DNA of 64,000 bases from an uncultured Muribaculaceae bacterium (lineage in GTDB: Bacteria; Bacteroidota; Bacteroidia; Bacteroidales; Muribaculaceae): NCBI GenBank assembly GCA_910587185.1, contig CAJULY010000009.1, positions 55,025 through 119,024 of the forward strand, given 5' to 3'. The notes below the pieces were generated by a model, which saw only the letters and a list, made by a program, of their open reading frames with translations, was not told the DNA's origin and did no database searches. This document shows, in pieces, positions 32,786 through 40,960 of this stretch (position 1 is the stretch's first letter; every line of letters begins with the position of its first letter). The translations under genes were made by a program, and so were the position numbers.

Positions 32786-34180
32786 TTAGGAAATGTCCGG
32801 ATCCGATGCATACATCAGAGGCCTTTTCCTTTCTCGATCATAAACTTTTCGACCCGCCACGTAGGTTGCCTTCACTGTAAGACCGGGAGCTATCGCTGAC
32901 AGAACGAAAAGTTTTTCGGTAATGGATTCTGCAAAATTCAACCGCCATGCGGCGAACCGATCCGGTTTCAGATCCAGAACGGTAAGATCGGCTTCGTAAC
33001 CTGAAGCAATCGAGCCGATCGTGTGTTCAAGATGAAGGGCTTCCGCCCCTCCTCGGGTTGCCATATACAGACTTTTCATAATGTCAAGACTCCGTCCGTG
33101 CATCATCGCGACTTTGTAGGCTTCTCCTATCTGCCTGAGAATGGAAAGACTGGTGCCTCCGCCAACGTCGGTTCCCATGCCGACGCGAACCGGACGTGAT
33201 TGTTCCTTAGCCTCCCAGTATTTGAATTCGCCGTCGCCGAGGAAAAGGTTTGACGAAGGACAGTGGGCCACTCCGCATTCATTGTCATGGAGCGTCTGCC
33301 ACTCCTCTTCGCGCACGATGCAGCAGTGGGCCATGACCGAAAGTCCTCCCACAAGTCCGAAGTGCTTATAGACTTCCGTGTAATTTGGCTGGTCGGGGAA
33401 AAGCTGTGTCACCCAGTCGATTTCGCTCTGGACTTCGTCGAGATGGGTGTGCATATATACGCCCCGGTCCATGTAGCGCTGATAAAGTTCGCCGGCGAGT
33501 TCGAGCTGACGGGGCGTTGATGTGGGCGCGAAGCGCGGAATGATGGCATAGAGCTGACGCCCGCGGTGATGCCATTTCTTCAGCAGCTTCTCCGTCAGGA
33601 GAATGGATTCTTCGGCCGACTCGTCTTTAAGAGAGTCGGAGATATTCCGGTCCTGAAGGACCTTTCCGGTGATCATGCGGGTATTGTAGCGTTCCGACTC
33701 CTCGAAGATAGCGTCAACCGATGTTGCGAAGGTCGTGGAGAATACATTGGCGGTCGTAGTGCCTTGGGTCAGCATCTCTGCCATGAATTCGCGGGCAACT
33801 TCGTCGGCGAATATTTTGTCGCGGAAGCGTGATTCCATGGGGAACACATAGCGGTCAAGCCATTTCAGAAGAGTATTACCGGAAGAACCGATGACCGGAG
33901 CCTGAACATAATGGGCATGACAATCGATGAATCCGGGTAAAATCAATGCATCGGAGTAGGTGTCGGTTTCATTCAGTCCGGGATATCTCTTTATTGTCGT
34001 GCCATAATCGCCCACATCGATAATGCGGCCGTCCTGAATGACTATGAGCCCGTCTGACAGATAGTCATGACACTCCCCTTCGCGACAGAGAAACGGGTCG
34101 GCCTTGAAGGTCAGCAATTGTCCCCGGATGCCTTTGCAATGGATTCCGCAAGAATTGGTTTGAGTGACGGTCTCGTTCAT
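32786..34180 (-). CDS. guaD: Guanine deaminase
   Basis: A 464-residue amidohydrolase converting guanine to xanthine and ammonia. The metal site HxH is in PGFIDCHAHYVQAP, and later ligands lie in MHTHLDEVQSE, SVMAHCCIV and MGTDVGGGTSLS. The blocks WLDRYVFPMESRF and MITGKVLQDRN are specific to guanine deaminases rather than chlorohydrolases. No signal peptide. Single gene with a strong terminator; no promoter box is obvious upstream. It feeds purine salvage or nitrogen supply. Confidence 0.93.
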   Translation of the reverse strand: MNETVTQTNSCGIHCKGIRGQLLTFKADPFLCREGECHDYLSDGLIVIQDGRIIDVGDYGTTIKRYPGLNETDTYSDALILPGFIDCHAHYVQAPVIGSSGNTLLKWLDRYVFPMESRFRDKIFADEVAREFMAEMLTQGTTTANVFSTTFATSVDAIFEESERYNTRMITGKVLQDRNISDSLKDESAEESILLTEKLLKKWHHRGRQLYAIIPRFAPTSTPRQLELAGELYQRYMDRGVYMHTHLDEVQSEIDWVTQLFPDQPNYTEVYKHFGLVGGLSVMAHCCIVREEEWQTLHDNECGVAHCPSSNLFLGDGEFKYWEAKEQSRPVRVGMGTDVGGGTSLSILRQIGEAYKVAMMHGRSLDIMKSLYMATRGGAEALHLEHTIGSIASGYEADLTVLDLKPDRFAAWRLNFAESITEKLFVLSAIAPGLTVKATYVAGRKVYDRERKRPLMYASDPDIS

Positions 34181-34398
34181 GAATGACTCTGATATGGTAT
34201 AGATTTTCCGGCCGGAGGGGGAGAAGCAGTGTTCTTTTCCTTCAGACGATGAAAATACCCTGTTTATAACATAACGAATTTAACTGAAAAAATGTTCCTG
34301 GAAAATGAAAAAAATAAATAAGGGTCTGATTACATGTCTCATTTGCCGTGAATTTTGTTTTGTCCGGAAATAAAGTTGTGATATAGGCGGATATTTCC

Positions 34399-34406
34399 TA
34401 ACTTTG
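34399..34406 (+). promoter_or_regulatory. Promoter of the sialidase gene
   Basis: TAACTTTG, with GTTG (34375-34378) 20 bp upstream. The leader is about 37 nt to ATG 34447. Confidence 0.7.
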
Positions 34407-34446
34407 TGGCAATAGAAGAATAAACATAAGATTAAACGATAAAAAC

Positions 34447-35619
34447 ATGCTCTTGACCATGAAGAAAACAGTTCATGCCCTACTTGCCGGTGTAGTAATG
34501 CTTGGCGCTTTCGTAATGCCCCGCCCGGCCGCTTCCCAAGTTCCGCTTTCATATAAGGACGGCGACAGAATCCGTTCGCTCGTGATGGACGGAGGTGACT
34601 ATAATTCCAAGTTCTATCGTATTCCCGCAATTGAAGTTCTCCCCGACGGCACTCTGATCGCTGTCGCCGACAAGCGTATCGAGACAAGCGCCGACCTCCC
34701 CGGCAAAATCGACGTCGTGGCGCGTCGAAGCACCGACGGCGGAAAGACCTGGGGCCCTTACATCACTGTTGCTGAACACAATGAGGATGGCGGCTACGGT
34801 GACCCCGCCATAATCAGAGACCGCCGCACCGGTGACCTGATCGTTATATCCACCCATGGCAACGGCCTCTGGAACAAGGCTCCCGGCCGCACAAGCATCT
34901 CCCGCAGCCGCGACGGAGGTCTCACCTGGGAAAAGCCCGTCGATGTGTCGGATCAGATCTTCACCACCGACCCCAACGGCAAGCAGCCCATCAAGATGAC
35001 AGCCGGTTTCGCATCGTCGGGCCGCGCCCTTCAGCTGAAAAACGGCCGTATAATGTTTGTCCTTGTCACCCGTCAGGAAGGTGTCGATCCTTTCCCCTGC
35101 TATGCCATCTACAGCGACAACGGCGGCAAGACATGGAAAGCCAGCAAGATGCCCGCGACGCTTGACGGCGACGAATCGAAAGTGGTCGAGCTCCCCGACG
35201 GCGATGTCCTGATGAGCATCCGCGCCCGTTTCGGCAAAACCCGCAAGTTCGCCATCTCGAAAGACAAAGGCGAGACCTGGAAAGAACTTACCGATTACAA
35301 TGACCTTCAGGATGTTCGCTGCAACGGCGACATCATCCCTGTAAAGTATAAAGGCCGCGACGTTCTCCTTCAGTCGCTTCCCGCAGGACCGGGCCGTAGC
35401 AACGTGACGATCTATGCCAGCTACGATGGCGGCAAGACCTGGCCCCGCAAGTGTGAGGTTGTCCGCGCTCCGTCGGCCTATTCGTCAATGGTCCTCATGC
35501 CCGACGGAAAAACCATCGCTATCCTGACCGAGGAGGAAGCCCACAACACCGACTGGAAGAATTACGGTTACAGAATATGGTTCACTTCCATCCCCCTCTC
35601 CGAGATTCTCGGCGAATGA
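34447..35619 (+). CDS. Sialidase (exo-alpha-sialidase, GH33)
   Basis: A 390-residue secreted enzyme releasing terminal sialic acid from host glycoconjugates. A signal peptide (KKTVHALLAGVVMLGAFVMPRPAAS) is present. The substrate-binding YRIP motif is at about 57-60, and five Asp-box or Asp-box-like repeats follow: STDGGKTW, SRDGGLTW, SDNGGKTW, SKDKGETW and YDGGKTW. Only the beta-propeller domain is present, with no carbohydrate-binding domain, so it is shorter than many Bacteroides sialidases. ATG 34459 is an alternative start. It is a single-gene unit; no sialic acid catabolic genes adjoin. Confidence 0.93.
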   Translation: MLLTMKKTVHALLAGVVMLGAFVMPRPAASQVPLSYKDGDRIRSLVMDGGDYNSKFYRIPAIEVLPDGTLIAVADKRIETSADLPGKIDVVARRSTDGGKTWGPYITVAEHNEDGGYGDPAIIRDRRTGDLIVISTHGNGLWNKAPGRTSISRSRDGGLTWEKPVDVSDQIFTTDPNGKQPIKMTAGFASSGRALQLKNGRIMFVLVTRQEGVDPFPCYAIYSDNGGKTWKASKMPATLDGDESKVVELPDGDVLMSIRARFGKTRKFAISKDKGETWKELTDYNDLQDVRCNGDIIPVKYKGRDVLLQSLPAGPGRSNVTIYASYDGGKTWPRKCEVVRAPSAYSSMVLMPDGKTIAILTEEEAHNTDWKNYGYRIWFTSIPLSEILGE

Positions 35620-35642
35620 ACAGTCGCCATAAAGAAATTGTT

Positions 35643-35684
35643 AAAGGGTTACGCAATCTGATGTGTAACCCTTTATTTTGATTT
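35643..35684 (+). terminator. Terminator of the sialidase gene
   Basis: The perfect stem AAAGGGTTAC (35643-35652) and GTAACCCTTT (35665-35674), followed by ATTTTGATTT. Confidence 0.85.
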
Positions 35685-35687
35685 GAT

Positions 35688-35993
35688 ATGGATGTTGAAA
35701 AACTGAATCAGCTGAAAAACGATGCCGGTGTGACTCTTGTGGAATTTTATGCCACATGGTGTCCCCATTGCCGCAAGATGATGCCCGTGATGGAAGACGT
35801 TAAGGAACAGGTCGTTTCCCATGTGAACGTATATCAGTTTGATATAGACAAAAACGGGGAACTTGCCGACGAACTCGGCGTCCAGTCTATACCCACATTT
35901 ATCATATACGACAACGGGAAAGAATTGTGGCGTCACACGGGCGAGACCACCGAAGCCGTTCTTCTCGCGCGACTTGACGAAGCAACCCGCTGA
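35688..35993 (+). CDS. Thioredoxin-like protein with CPHC active site
   Basis: A 101-residue cytoplasmic thioredoxin fold. The active site reads ATWCPHCRKM, so the classic CGPC is CPHC, the dipeptide found in DsbA-type oxidases. The cis-Pro region is present as GVQSIPTFIIY. Length matches a one-domain thioredoxin and there is no signal peptide. The start lies just 3' of the sialidase terminator, so its promoter may overlap that region. It may be a specialised reductase with an altered redox potential. Confidence 0.88.
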   Translation: MDVEKLNQLKNDAGVTLVEFYATWCPHCRKMMPVMEDVKEQVVSHVNVYQFDIDKNGELADELGVQSIPTFIIYDNGKELWRHTGETTEAVLLARLDEATR

Positions 35994-36010
35994 TTCGTCG
36001 CGACTGACTG

Positions 36011-37264
36011 TCAGTCAAGACAGTCGTCGAGAAGGCGCGTGATCTCCTCCCGGTCCATTCCCCGGCCTATGAACACGAGTTTCTGCATGCGGTCGCCGTA
36101 GCGGTCGTCCCAGTCGCGCATGAGACCCGGTTCTGAGGCCATGAGCCGTGCAAGTTCTTCTTCGGGCGCGGTGGCATACCATTGGCCGCATTCGGTCAGT
36201 TTTTTCTGCACTCCGGCCTGCTCGAAGAGATATGACATGTCGGTGTTTTCGGAGAAATAGCATATTCCTTTGGTGCGGATTACGCTTGATGGCCACTGCT
36301 TTGCAACGAAATAGTCGAATTTGTTGAGCGAAAGCGGACGGCGCCGGTAATAGACGAAAGTCCCTATGCCGTATTCCTCCGCTTCCCCTTCGTCATGATC
36401 GTGGGGGTGGTGATGATGATGGTGGCCGTGCTCATGCTCGTCGTGGTCATCATGTTCGTCTTCGTGTCCGTGCTCATGTTCATGTTCATGATGATGGTGG
36501 TGGTGCTCCTCCTCATTCTCTATTTCCGAGAGCGGTTTCTCGATCTCGCGTATCCACGTGGCTGAGGTGGCAACTTTTTCGAAGTTGAACAGCCGCGTGT
36601 CGAGAATTTCCTTGAAGTCGATGTCGGCGTAGTCGGCCTCGATTATTTTTGCCCTTGGTTGCAGGGCGCGCACGGTCTCCTTGATTTTTCCGCGCTCCTC
36701 TTCGCTCACCTCGGAAATCTTGTTGATGACCACTATGTTGCAGAATTCTATCTGCTGCACTATGAGGTTCTCTATGTCTTCTTCGCCGATGTTTGACGCG
36801 GTCAGCGCCGCGCCGGCGCCAAACTCGCTCTGCAGGCGAAGGGCATCCACCACGGTCACTATGCAGTCAAGCCGCGGCGAACCGAAACGGTTGATCTGCG
36901 GTCCCATGGTCGGTATCGAGCATATTGTCTGGGCTATCGGTTCAGGCTCGCAGATGCCGCTCGCTTCGATCACTATGTAGTCGAAACGGTCACCCTCCAT
37001 CAGATCGACCAGCTGCTGGACGAGGTCCATCTTGAGAGTGCAGCAGATGCAGCCGTTCTGCAGCGCCACGAGACTGTCGTCCTGCTGCCCGACTATGCCG
37101 TCACGCGCAATCAGATCCGCGTCGATATTGACTTCGCCTATGTCGTTGACGATTACCGCGAACCGGATGCCGCGGCGGTTTGAAAGCATGCGGTTGACAA
37201 GCGTCGTCTTGCCGCTCCCGAGATAGCCTGTCAGCAACAGAACAGGTGTTTCTTTCTTTTCCAT
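36011..37264 (-). CDS. CobW/ZNG-family GTP-dependent metal chaperone
   Basis: A 417-residue cytoplasmic GTPase that hands metal, usually zinc, to target proteins. The P-loop is TGYLGSGKTT (12-21), the metal motif CxCC is at about 72-75 (NGCICCTLKM) and the guanine motif is VINKISEV. A His/Asp/Glu-rich segment of roughly 45 residues (about 253-297; runs such as HHHHHHEHEHEHGH) separates the G domain from the C-terminal CobW_C domain (YYRRRPLSLNKFDYFV). Neighbouring genes give no target. Own -7 box upstream; convergent with the thioredoxin gene. Confidence 0.93.
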   Translation of the reverse strand: MEKKETPVLLLTGYLGSGKTTLVNRMLSNRRGIRFAVIVNDIGEVNIDADLIARDGIVGQQDDSLVALQNGCICCTLKMDLVQQLVDLMEGDRFDYIVIEASGICEPEPIAQTICSIPTMGPQINRFGSPRLDCIVTVVDALRLQSEFGAGAALTASNIGEEDIENLIVQQIEFCNIVVINKISEVSEEERGKIKETVRALQPRAKIIEADYADIDFKEILDTRLFNFEKVATSATWIREIEKPLSEIENEEEHHHHHHEHEHEHGHEDEHDDHDEHEHGHHHHHHPHDHDEGEAEEYGIGTFVYYRRRPLSLNKFDYFVAKQWPSSVIRTKGICYFSENTDMSYLFEQAGVQKKLTECGQWYATAPEEELARLMASEPGLMRDWDDRYGDRMQKLVFIGRGMDREEITRLLDDCLD

Positions 37265-37289
37265 GTCTTTAGTGTATAAAAATCTTCGA

Positions 37290-37297
37290 CAAAATTA
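37290..37297 (-). promoter_or_regulatory. -7 box for the CobW-family gene
   Basis: The minus strand reads TAATTTTG, 25 bp before the ATG. No zinc-regulator palindrome is evident. Confidence 0.55.
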
Positions 37298-37403
37298 CTA
37301 AAAATCCCCTTGCGTTGTCTTCCCCGGCCCTAAAATCTCATCCCGCCCTCCGGATAGCCTGATTCTCCCCGGGCGTTAATTATAGTTAAGGCGCTGAGGG
37401 CTA

Positions 37404-37437
37404 TTTGCCGGAAATAGGAAAGGATTACGTAACTTTG
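37404..37437 (+). promoter_or_regulatory. Promoter of the FtsB/DivIC gene, leaderless type
   Basis: TTTG (37404-37407), 22 bp, TAACTTTG (37430-37437); the ATG is 5 bases later at 37443. Confidence 0.65.
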
Positions 37438-37442
37438 CACCC

Positions 37443-37748
37443 ATGAATTCTCCGCATAATCGAACTTTCGGTCGTTGGTGTAAACGTTATATCTCACTGA
37501 GTCTTCTGATCACGGTGGGTATAATCGTCTATATACTCTTCTTTTCCGATAATTCCGTGTCGGAGACCTACATGTATGACCGACAGATCGATTCGCTCAA
37601 CATGGCCATACGTCAGGCCGGGGACTCCCTTGACTATTACCGCGGCCTTGAGGAGCGTCTGAACACGGATCCGTCGGCCATGGAGCAGGTCGTGCGCGAG
37701 AATTACCACATGCAGCGTCCCGACGAGGATGTCTATGTGGTCGAATAG
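37443..37748 (+). CDS. FtsB/DivIC-type septum formation initiator
   Basis: A 101-residue bitopic division protein. After a short basic N-terminus there is one helix at about 17-35 (ISLSLLITVGIIVYILFF), then a coiled-coil segment (YDRQIDSLNMAIRQAGDSLDYYRGLEERLN) and the family's closing block with VVRENYHMQRPDEDVYVVE. It should join FtsL and FtsQ equivalents at the division septum. It is followed at 38 bp by a four-helix membrane protein gene. Confidence 0.9.
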   Translation: MNSPHNRTFGRWCKRYISLSLLITVGIIVYILFFSDNSVSETYMYDRQIDSLNMAIRQAGDSLDYYRGLEERLNTDPSAMEQVVRENYHMQRPDEDVYVVE

Positions 37749-37786
37749 ATTTATGTGTCTCTAAGAGTTTGTCTAAAATCAAAAGA

Positions 37787-38206
37787 ATGTCAGAAAGAAA
37801 AGAACGGCCTGCATCTTTCATGCCTCGCGCCGCATGGCTGATAGCCGTCAACATAGGGCTTTTGCTCATTGTCGTGGGCACCGCCCTCCCTCTGCTGCAT
37901 GTCACCGGGCTGGTCACGAAGATAATTTTCAGCGTGGGAGCCGCCGTTGTCCTTCTGGGACGCCTTTTCGCCCCTGCGGTCAAGGGCCTTTCGTTGCGTG
38001 CTCGCCGTCTGAGCCGTCTTGAGATTTGGGTCGGCATTATTTTCTGTGCCGGCGCTTTCTTTATGTGGTTCACTCCCGAAAGGATGGACTGGCTCGCTTT
38101 CACCATGGCCGGCGCCGCGGTGCAGGTATATGTGTCCATGGCCCTTCCAAAAGCCATAGCGGCGGCAAACGGCGATAAAACCGCTCAAAAAGACGTTAAA
38201 AAATAG
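37787..38206 (+). CDS. Four-helix membrane protein, function unknown
   Basis: A 139-residue inner-membrane protein. I use ATG 37787 (MSERKERPASF); an in-frame TTG lies 18 bp upstream. Helices at about 15-35, 40-62, 78-98 and 104-122 are joined by short loops, with a basic inner loop (RARRLSRLE) and a charged C-terminus (KTAQKDVKK). It probably shares a transcript with the FtsB/DivIC gene. No named family recognised; a link to division is only positional. Confidence 0.7.
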   Translation: MSERKERPASFMPRAAWLIAVNIGLLLIVVGTALPLLHVTGLVTKIIFSVGAAVVLLGRLFAPAVKGLSLRARRLSRLEIWVGIIFCAGAFFMWFTPERMDWLAFTMAGAAVQVYVSMALPKAIAAANGDKTAQKDVKK

Positions 38207-38257
38207 CGGTTTGCTAAAAAAGCCTCTCTGAGGGATGCTCAATTGCTTAGGAATTAC

Positions 38258-38265
38258 TAAATTTG
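38258..38265 (+). promoter_or_regulatory. -7 box for coaX, nearly leaderless
   Basis: TAAATTTG ends 7 bases before the ATG at 38273, predicting a leader of only a few nucleotides. Confidence 0.5.
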
Positions 38266-38272
38266 CCACTGA

Positions 38273-39016
38273 ATGTCACTGAATCTGACCATCGATCAAG
38301 GAAACTCGGCCGCAAAACTGGCCCTGTGGCAGGATTCCACAATGGTTTCAAGCTGCATCGAGACTTCGTTAACTCCCGATGCGCTCGGCCATTTTCTTTC
38401 CCCTTACGGAGGAAAGGTCGATAAGGCCCTCTATTGTTCGGTCCGCGCACGCGGAACGGAAGTGATGGCCATGCTCTCCACTTTTGCCGGAAAGATGCTC
38501 AGGCTGAGCAGCGATATGCCGCTCCCCATAAAGATCGACTACGGCACCCCGGGATCGCTCGGGGCCGACAGGATAGCAGCCGCTGTTGGCGCCGCGACTG
38601 TTTTTCCCGGAAAGATGCTCCTTGTGGTCGATGCCGGAACGGCCGTAACCTACGATGCGGTAAGTCCCGACGGCCATTTCCTCGGCGGAAACATCGCCCC
38701 CGGAATGAACATGCGCCTGGAGGCGCTCCACCGTTTCACGGCCCGCCTGCCACGGGTGACCGTGCCCCGCGAGCTCCCTCTCGGCAGGGTGTTCGGCACC
38801 GACACCGCATCCGCTATGATACTCGGCTCCGTTTTCGGAATCATCGGTGCCATAACTTATTACAAATCACAGCTGACGCCGGATCCTACGGTGGTGATGA
38901 CCGGAGGATGGGCCCATCAGCTCAGCCGCCTCTGTGATTTCGAGGTCAACGTGGAGCCTGATCTCGTCAGCATTGGTCTTAACCGAATATTACAGTACAA
39001 TGAAGCTATATTCTAA
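38273..39016 (+). CDS. coaX: Type III pantothenate kinase
   Basis: A 247-residue enzyme for the first step of coenzyme A synthesis. The ASKHA fold is visible: the N-terminal phosphate loop LTIDQGNSAAKLALW, the pantothenate-binding GSLGADRIAAAVGA and the second phosphate motif VVDAGTAVTYDAV, followed by GGNIAPGMNMRLEAL. Length matches CoaX proteins. It overlaps the following barrel gene by 17 bp and starts the run coaX, barrel protein, lptC, CNNM, rnz, tadA. Confidence 0.97.
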   Translation: MSLNLTIDQGNSAAKLALWQDSTMVSSCIETSLTPDALGHFLSPYGGKVDKALYCSVRARGTEVMAMLSTFAGKMLRLSSDMPLPIKIDYGTPGSLGADRIAAAVGAATVFPGKMLLVVDAGTAVTYDAVSPDGHFLGGNIAPGMNMRLEALHRFTARLPRVTVPRELPLGRVFGTDTASAMILGSVFGIIGAITYYKSQLTPDPTVVMTGGWAHQLSRLCDFEVNVEPDLVSIGLNRILQYNEAIF

Positions 39017-40253
39017 AATTTCTCTCGTTTTACTCGCGCTGGCGGCTTCCGTGGCCGCGCAGGCGCAGAACACCGTTTCCCCCTATTCGAAGTTCGGCTA
39101 CGGACTTCTCGACAACAACGCTACTGCGGCCCAGATGCAGATGGGCGGTGTCGGCTACGCCATGAGCTCAGGCCGTCAGATAAATGTGATGAATCCGGCC
39201 AGCTATGCCGCCGCCGACTCGCTGACGTTCCTCTTTGACATGGGCCTTGATTTTACCAACCTCAAATCCTCTGAATTCGGTGCCGACGGACAGAAGATAA
39301 AGGATTCGCAGTTTGGAGGAGGGCTCAACTATATAACCATGCAGGTGCCTCTCGGCAAGCGCATGGGCGCCAGCTTCGGCCTTCTTCCATATAGCTCCGT
39401 GGGCTACTCTTTCGGTTCGGAAATAAAGAACGGTCTGAACGCACGTCAGGGACAGGGCGGTCTCAACCAGCTTTATCTCGGTCTGGCCGGACGCGTGTTC
39501 AAGGGCTTCTCGGTCGGATTCAATGTCAGCTATCTTTTCGGCAACATCGTGAACGATGTGACAATAGCCACCAACACGGGTTCACAGTCGCTTTTCGAGC
39601 AGGTGATGGAGGTCCGCGACTACCGCTTCCAGTTTGGCGCGCAATATAAATTCAATGTCAACGCCGACAACCGCGTGGGACTCGGCGTGGTCTATTCTCC
39701 CGCAAAAACTCTTCTTGGCAATGCAAGAGTCATAAAATACGACATAGACGCCGATACCAAGCCCGACACGGTAGGTTTTGCCAAATTGCGCCATAACGCT
39801 GAACTCGCCGCCTCCTATGGCGGCGGTATCAGCTGGGAATGGCAGCGCAAGCTCCTTGTCGAGGCCGATTTCACATATCAGCCCTGGAGCAAGGTGAAGT
39901 CCATGAAAATGGAGAATTTCGAAACCACACGTTTCGCCGACAGCTACCGCATGGGCCTCGGCGCCTCCATCACCCCGAAGGAGCGCGGCGGTTTCTTCCA
40001 GCGTGTCTCATATCGTCTGGGCGGATTCTATAACCGCGACTATACGATGGTCGGTGACAATCATGTCAAGGAGTATGGCGTAGGTTTCGGATTCGGACTC
40101 CCGGCCTACGGGCAGAAGACCGTCGTGAATCTCGGATTCGAGTATCGTCACCGCGCGGCCACCGACAAACGCCTGCTTCAGGAGAACTATTTCAACATCC
40201 GCCTGGGCATCAACTTCAACCAGCTCTGGTTCTTCCAGAACAAGATCCAGTAA
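39000..40253 (+). CDS. Outer-membrane beta-barrel protein, uncharacterised
   Basis: A 417-residue protein. The correct start is ATG 39000 (MKLYSKISLVLLALAASVAAQAQ), which gives a signal peptide; longer frames start inside coaX. The mature part has alternating amphipathic strands and an N-terminal pattern typical of Bacteroidales barrels (TVSPYSKFGYGLLDN, GGVGYAMSSGRQINVMNPASYAAAD), recalling FadL/PorV-like proteins. It ends in an aromatic-rich strand (INFNQLWFFQNKIQ). Its position between coaX and lptC is the usual one in the order. Ligand unknown. Confidence 0.75.
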   Translation: MKLYSKISLVLLALAASVAAQAQNTVSPYSKFGYGLLDNNATAAQMQMGGVGYAMSSGRQINVMNPASYAAADSLTFLFDMGLDFTNLKSSEFGADGQKIKDSQFGGGLNYITMQVPLGKRMGASFGLLPYSSVGYSFGSEIKNGLNARQGQGGLNQLYLGLAGRVFKGFSVGFNVSYLFGNIVNDVTIATNTGSQSLFEQVMEVRDYRFQFGAQYKFNVNADNRVGLGVVYSPAKTLLGNARVIKYDIDADTKPDTVGFAKLRHNAELAASYGGGISWEWQRKLLVEADFTYQPWSKVKSMKMENFETTRFADSYRMGLGASITPKERGGFFQRVSYRLGGFYNRDYTMVGDNHVKEYGVGFGFGLPAYGQKTVVNLGFEYRHRAATDKRLLQENYFNIRLGINFNQLWFFQNKIQ

Positions 40254-40288
40254 TTGTCTCCCCGTAGCTGTATTTTTCCCGAAAACAA

Positions 40289-40960
40289 ATGCCTGTTTCA
40301 TTCCGGTCATCCGATTCAGCCTCGCCGATGCGTGTACTGCCGCTGCTTGCGGTCAGCCTGGCGATGGTCATGAACCTTTTCGCCTGCAAGGAGAAGGAGA
40401 AGGAAATGATGAAGGGTAATTTCGATCCGGAGCATTTCGCCACAATGACCACCACCGATGTCTCCACCCTGATCTCCGACTCGGGAGTGGTGCGCTACAA
40501 GATCGAGTCGCCGCTCTGGCTCGTTTTCGATCAGGCCAAGGAACCCCGCTGGGATTTCCCGAAAGGGATTCATCTGGAGAAATACAACGACATGTTCCGC
40601 GTCGAGGCCGAGGTCCGCTGCGATTCCGCCCGGTATTTCCAGAACAAGCAGCTATGGCGGCTCGACGGATATGTCGAGATCACGAATATCGCCGGCGAGA
40701 AATTCCTCACGCCCCAGCTTTTCTGGGACCAGCGGCAGCAGAAGCTTTATTCCGATTCTTTTATTCACATCGAGCGTCAGGGACGTGTCATCGAAGGCTA
40801 TGGCTTCAATTCCAACGAACGCCTGACCCAGTATGAGGTGCGAAAGGTGATGGGTATGTTCCCCGCTTCCGATTTCAAGCCCGGAATGCAGAGCCCTGAT
40901 TCAGTATCTCACGCTCCGTCGCCCGTGCCTGTCGCTCCCGATTCAACACATAAGCCATGA
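40289..40960 (+). CDS. lptC: LPS export protein LptC
   Basis: A 223-residue periplasmic bridge protein that passes lipopolysaccharide from LptB2FG to LptA. A lipobox (NLFAC) suggests a lipid anchor; start 40289 or the in-frame ATG 40328 both give a usable signal peptide. The beta-jellyroll pattern of LptC is seen in WDFPKGIHLEKYND, VEAEVRCDSARYFQNKQLWRLDG and LFWDQRQQKLYSD. The C-terminus is a Pro/Ser-rich tail. It overlaps the next gene by 4 bp (ATGA). Confidence 0.85.
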   Translation: MPVSFRSSDSASPMRVLPLLAVSLAMVMNLFACKEKEKEMMKGNFDPEHFATMTTTDVSTLISDSGVVRYKIESPLWLVFDQAKEPRWDFPKGIHLEKYNDMFRVEAEVRCDSARYFQNKQLWRLDGYVEITNIAGEKFLTPQLFWDQRQQKLYSDSFIHIERQGRVIEGYGFNSNERLTQYEVRKVMGMFPASDFKPGMQSPDSVSHAPSPVPVAPDSTHKP

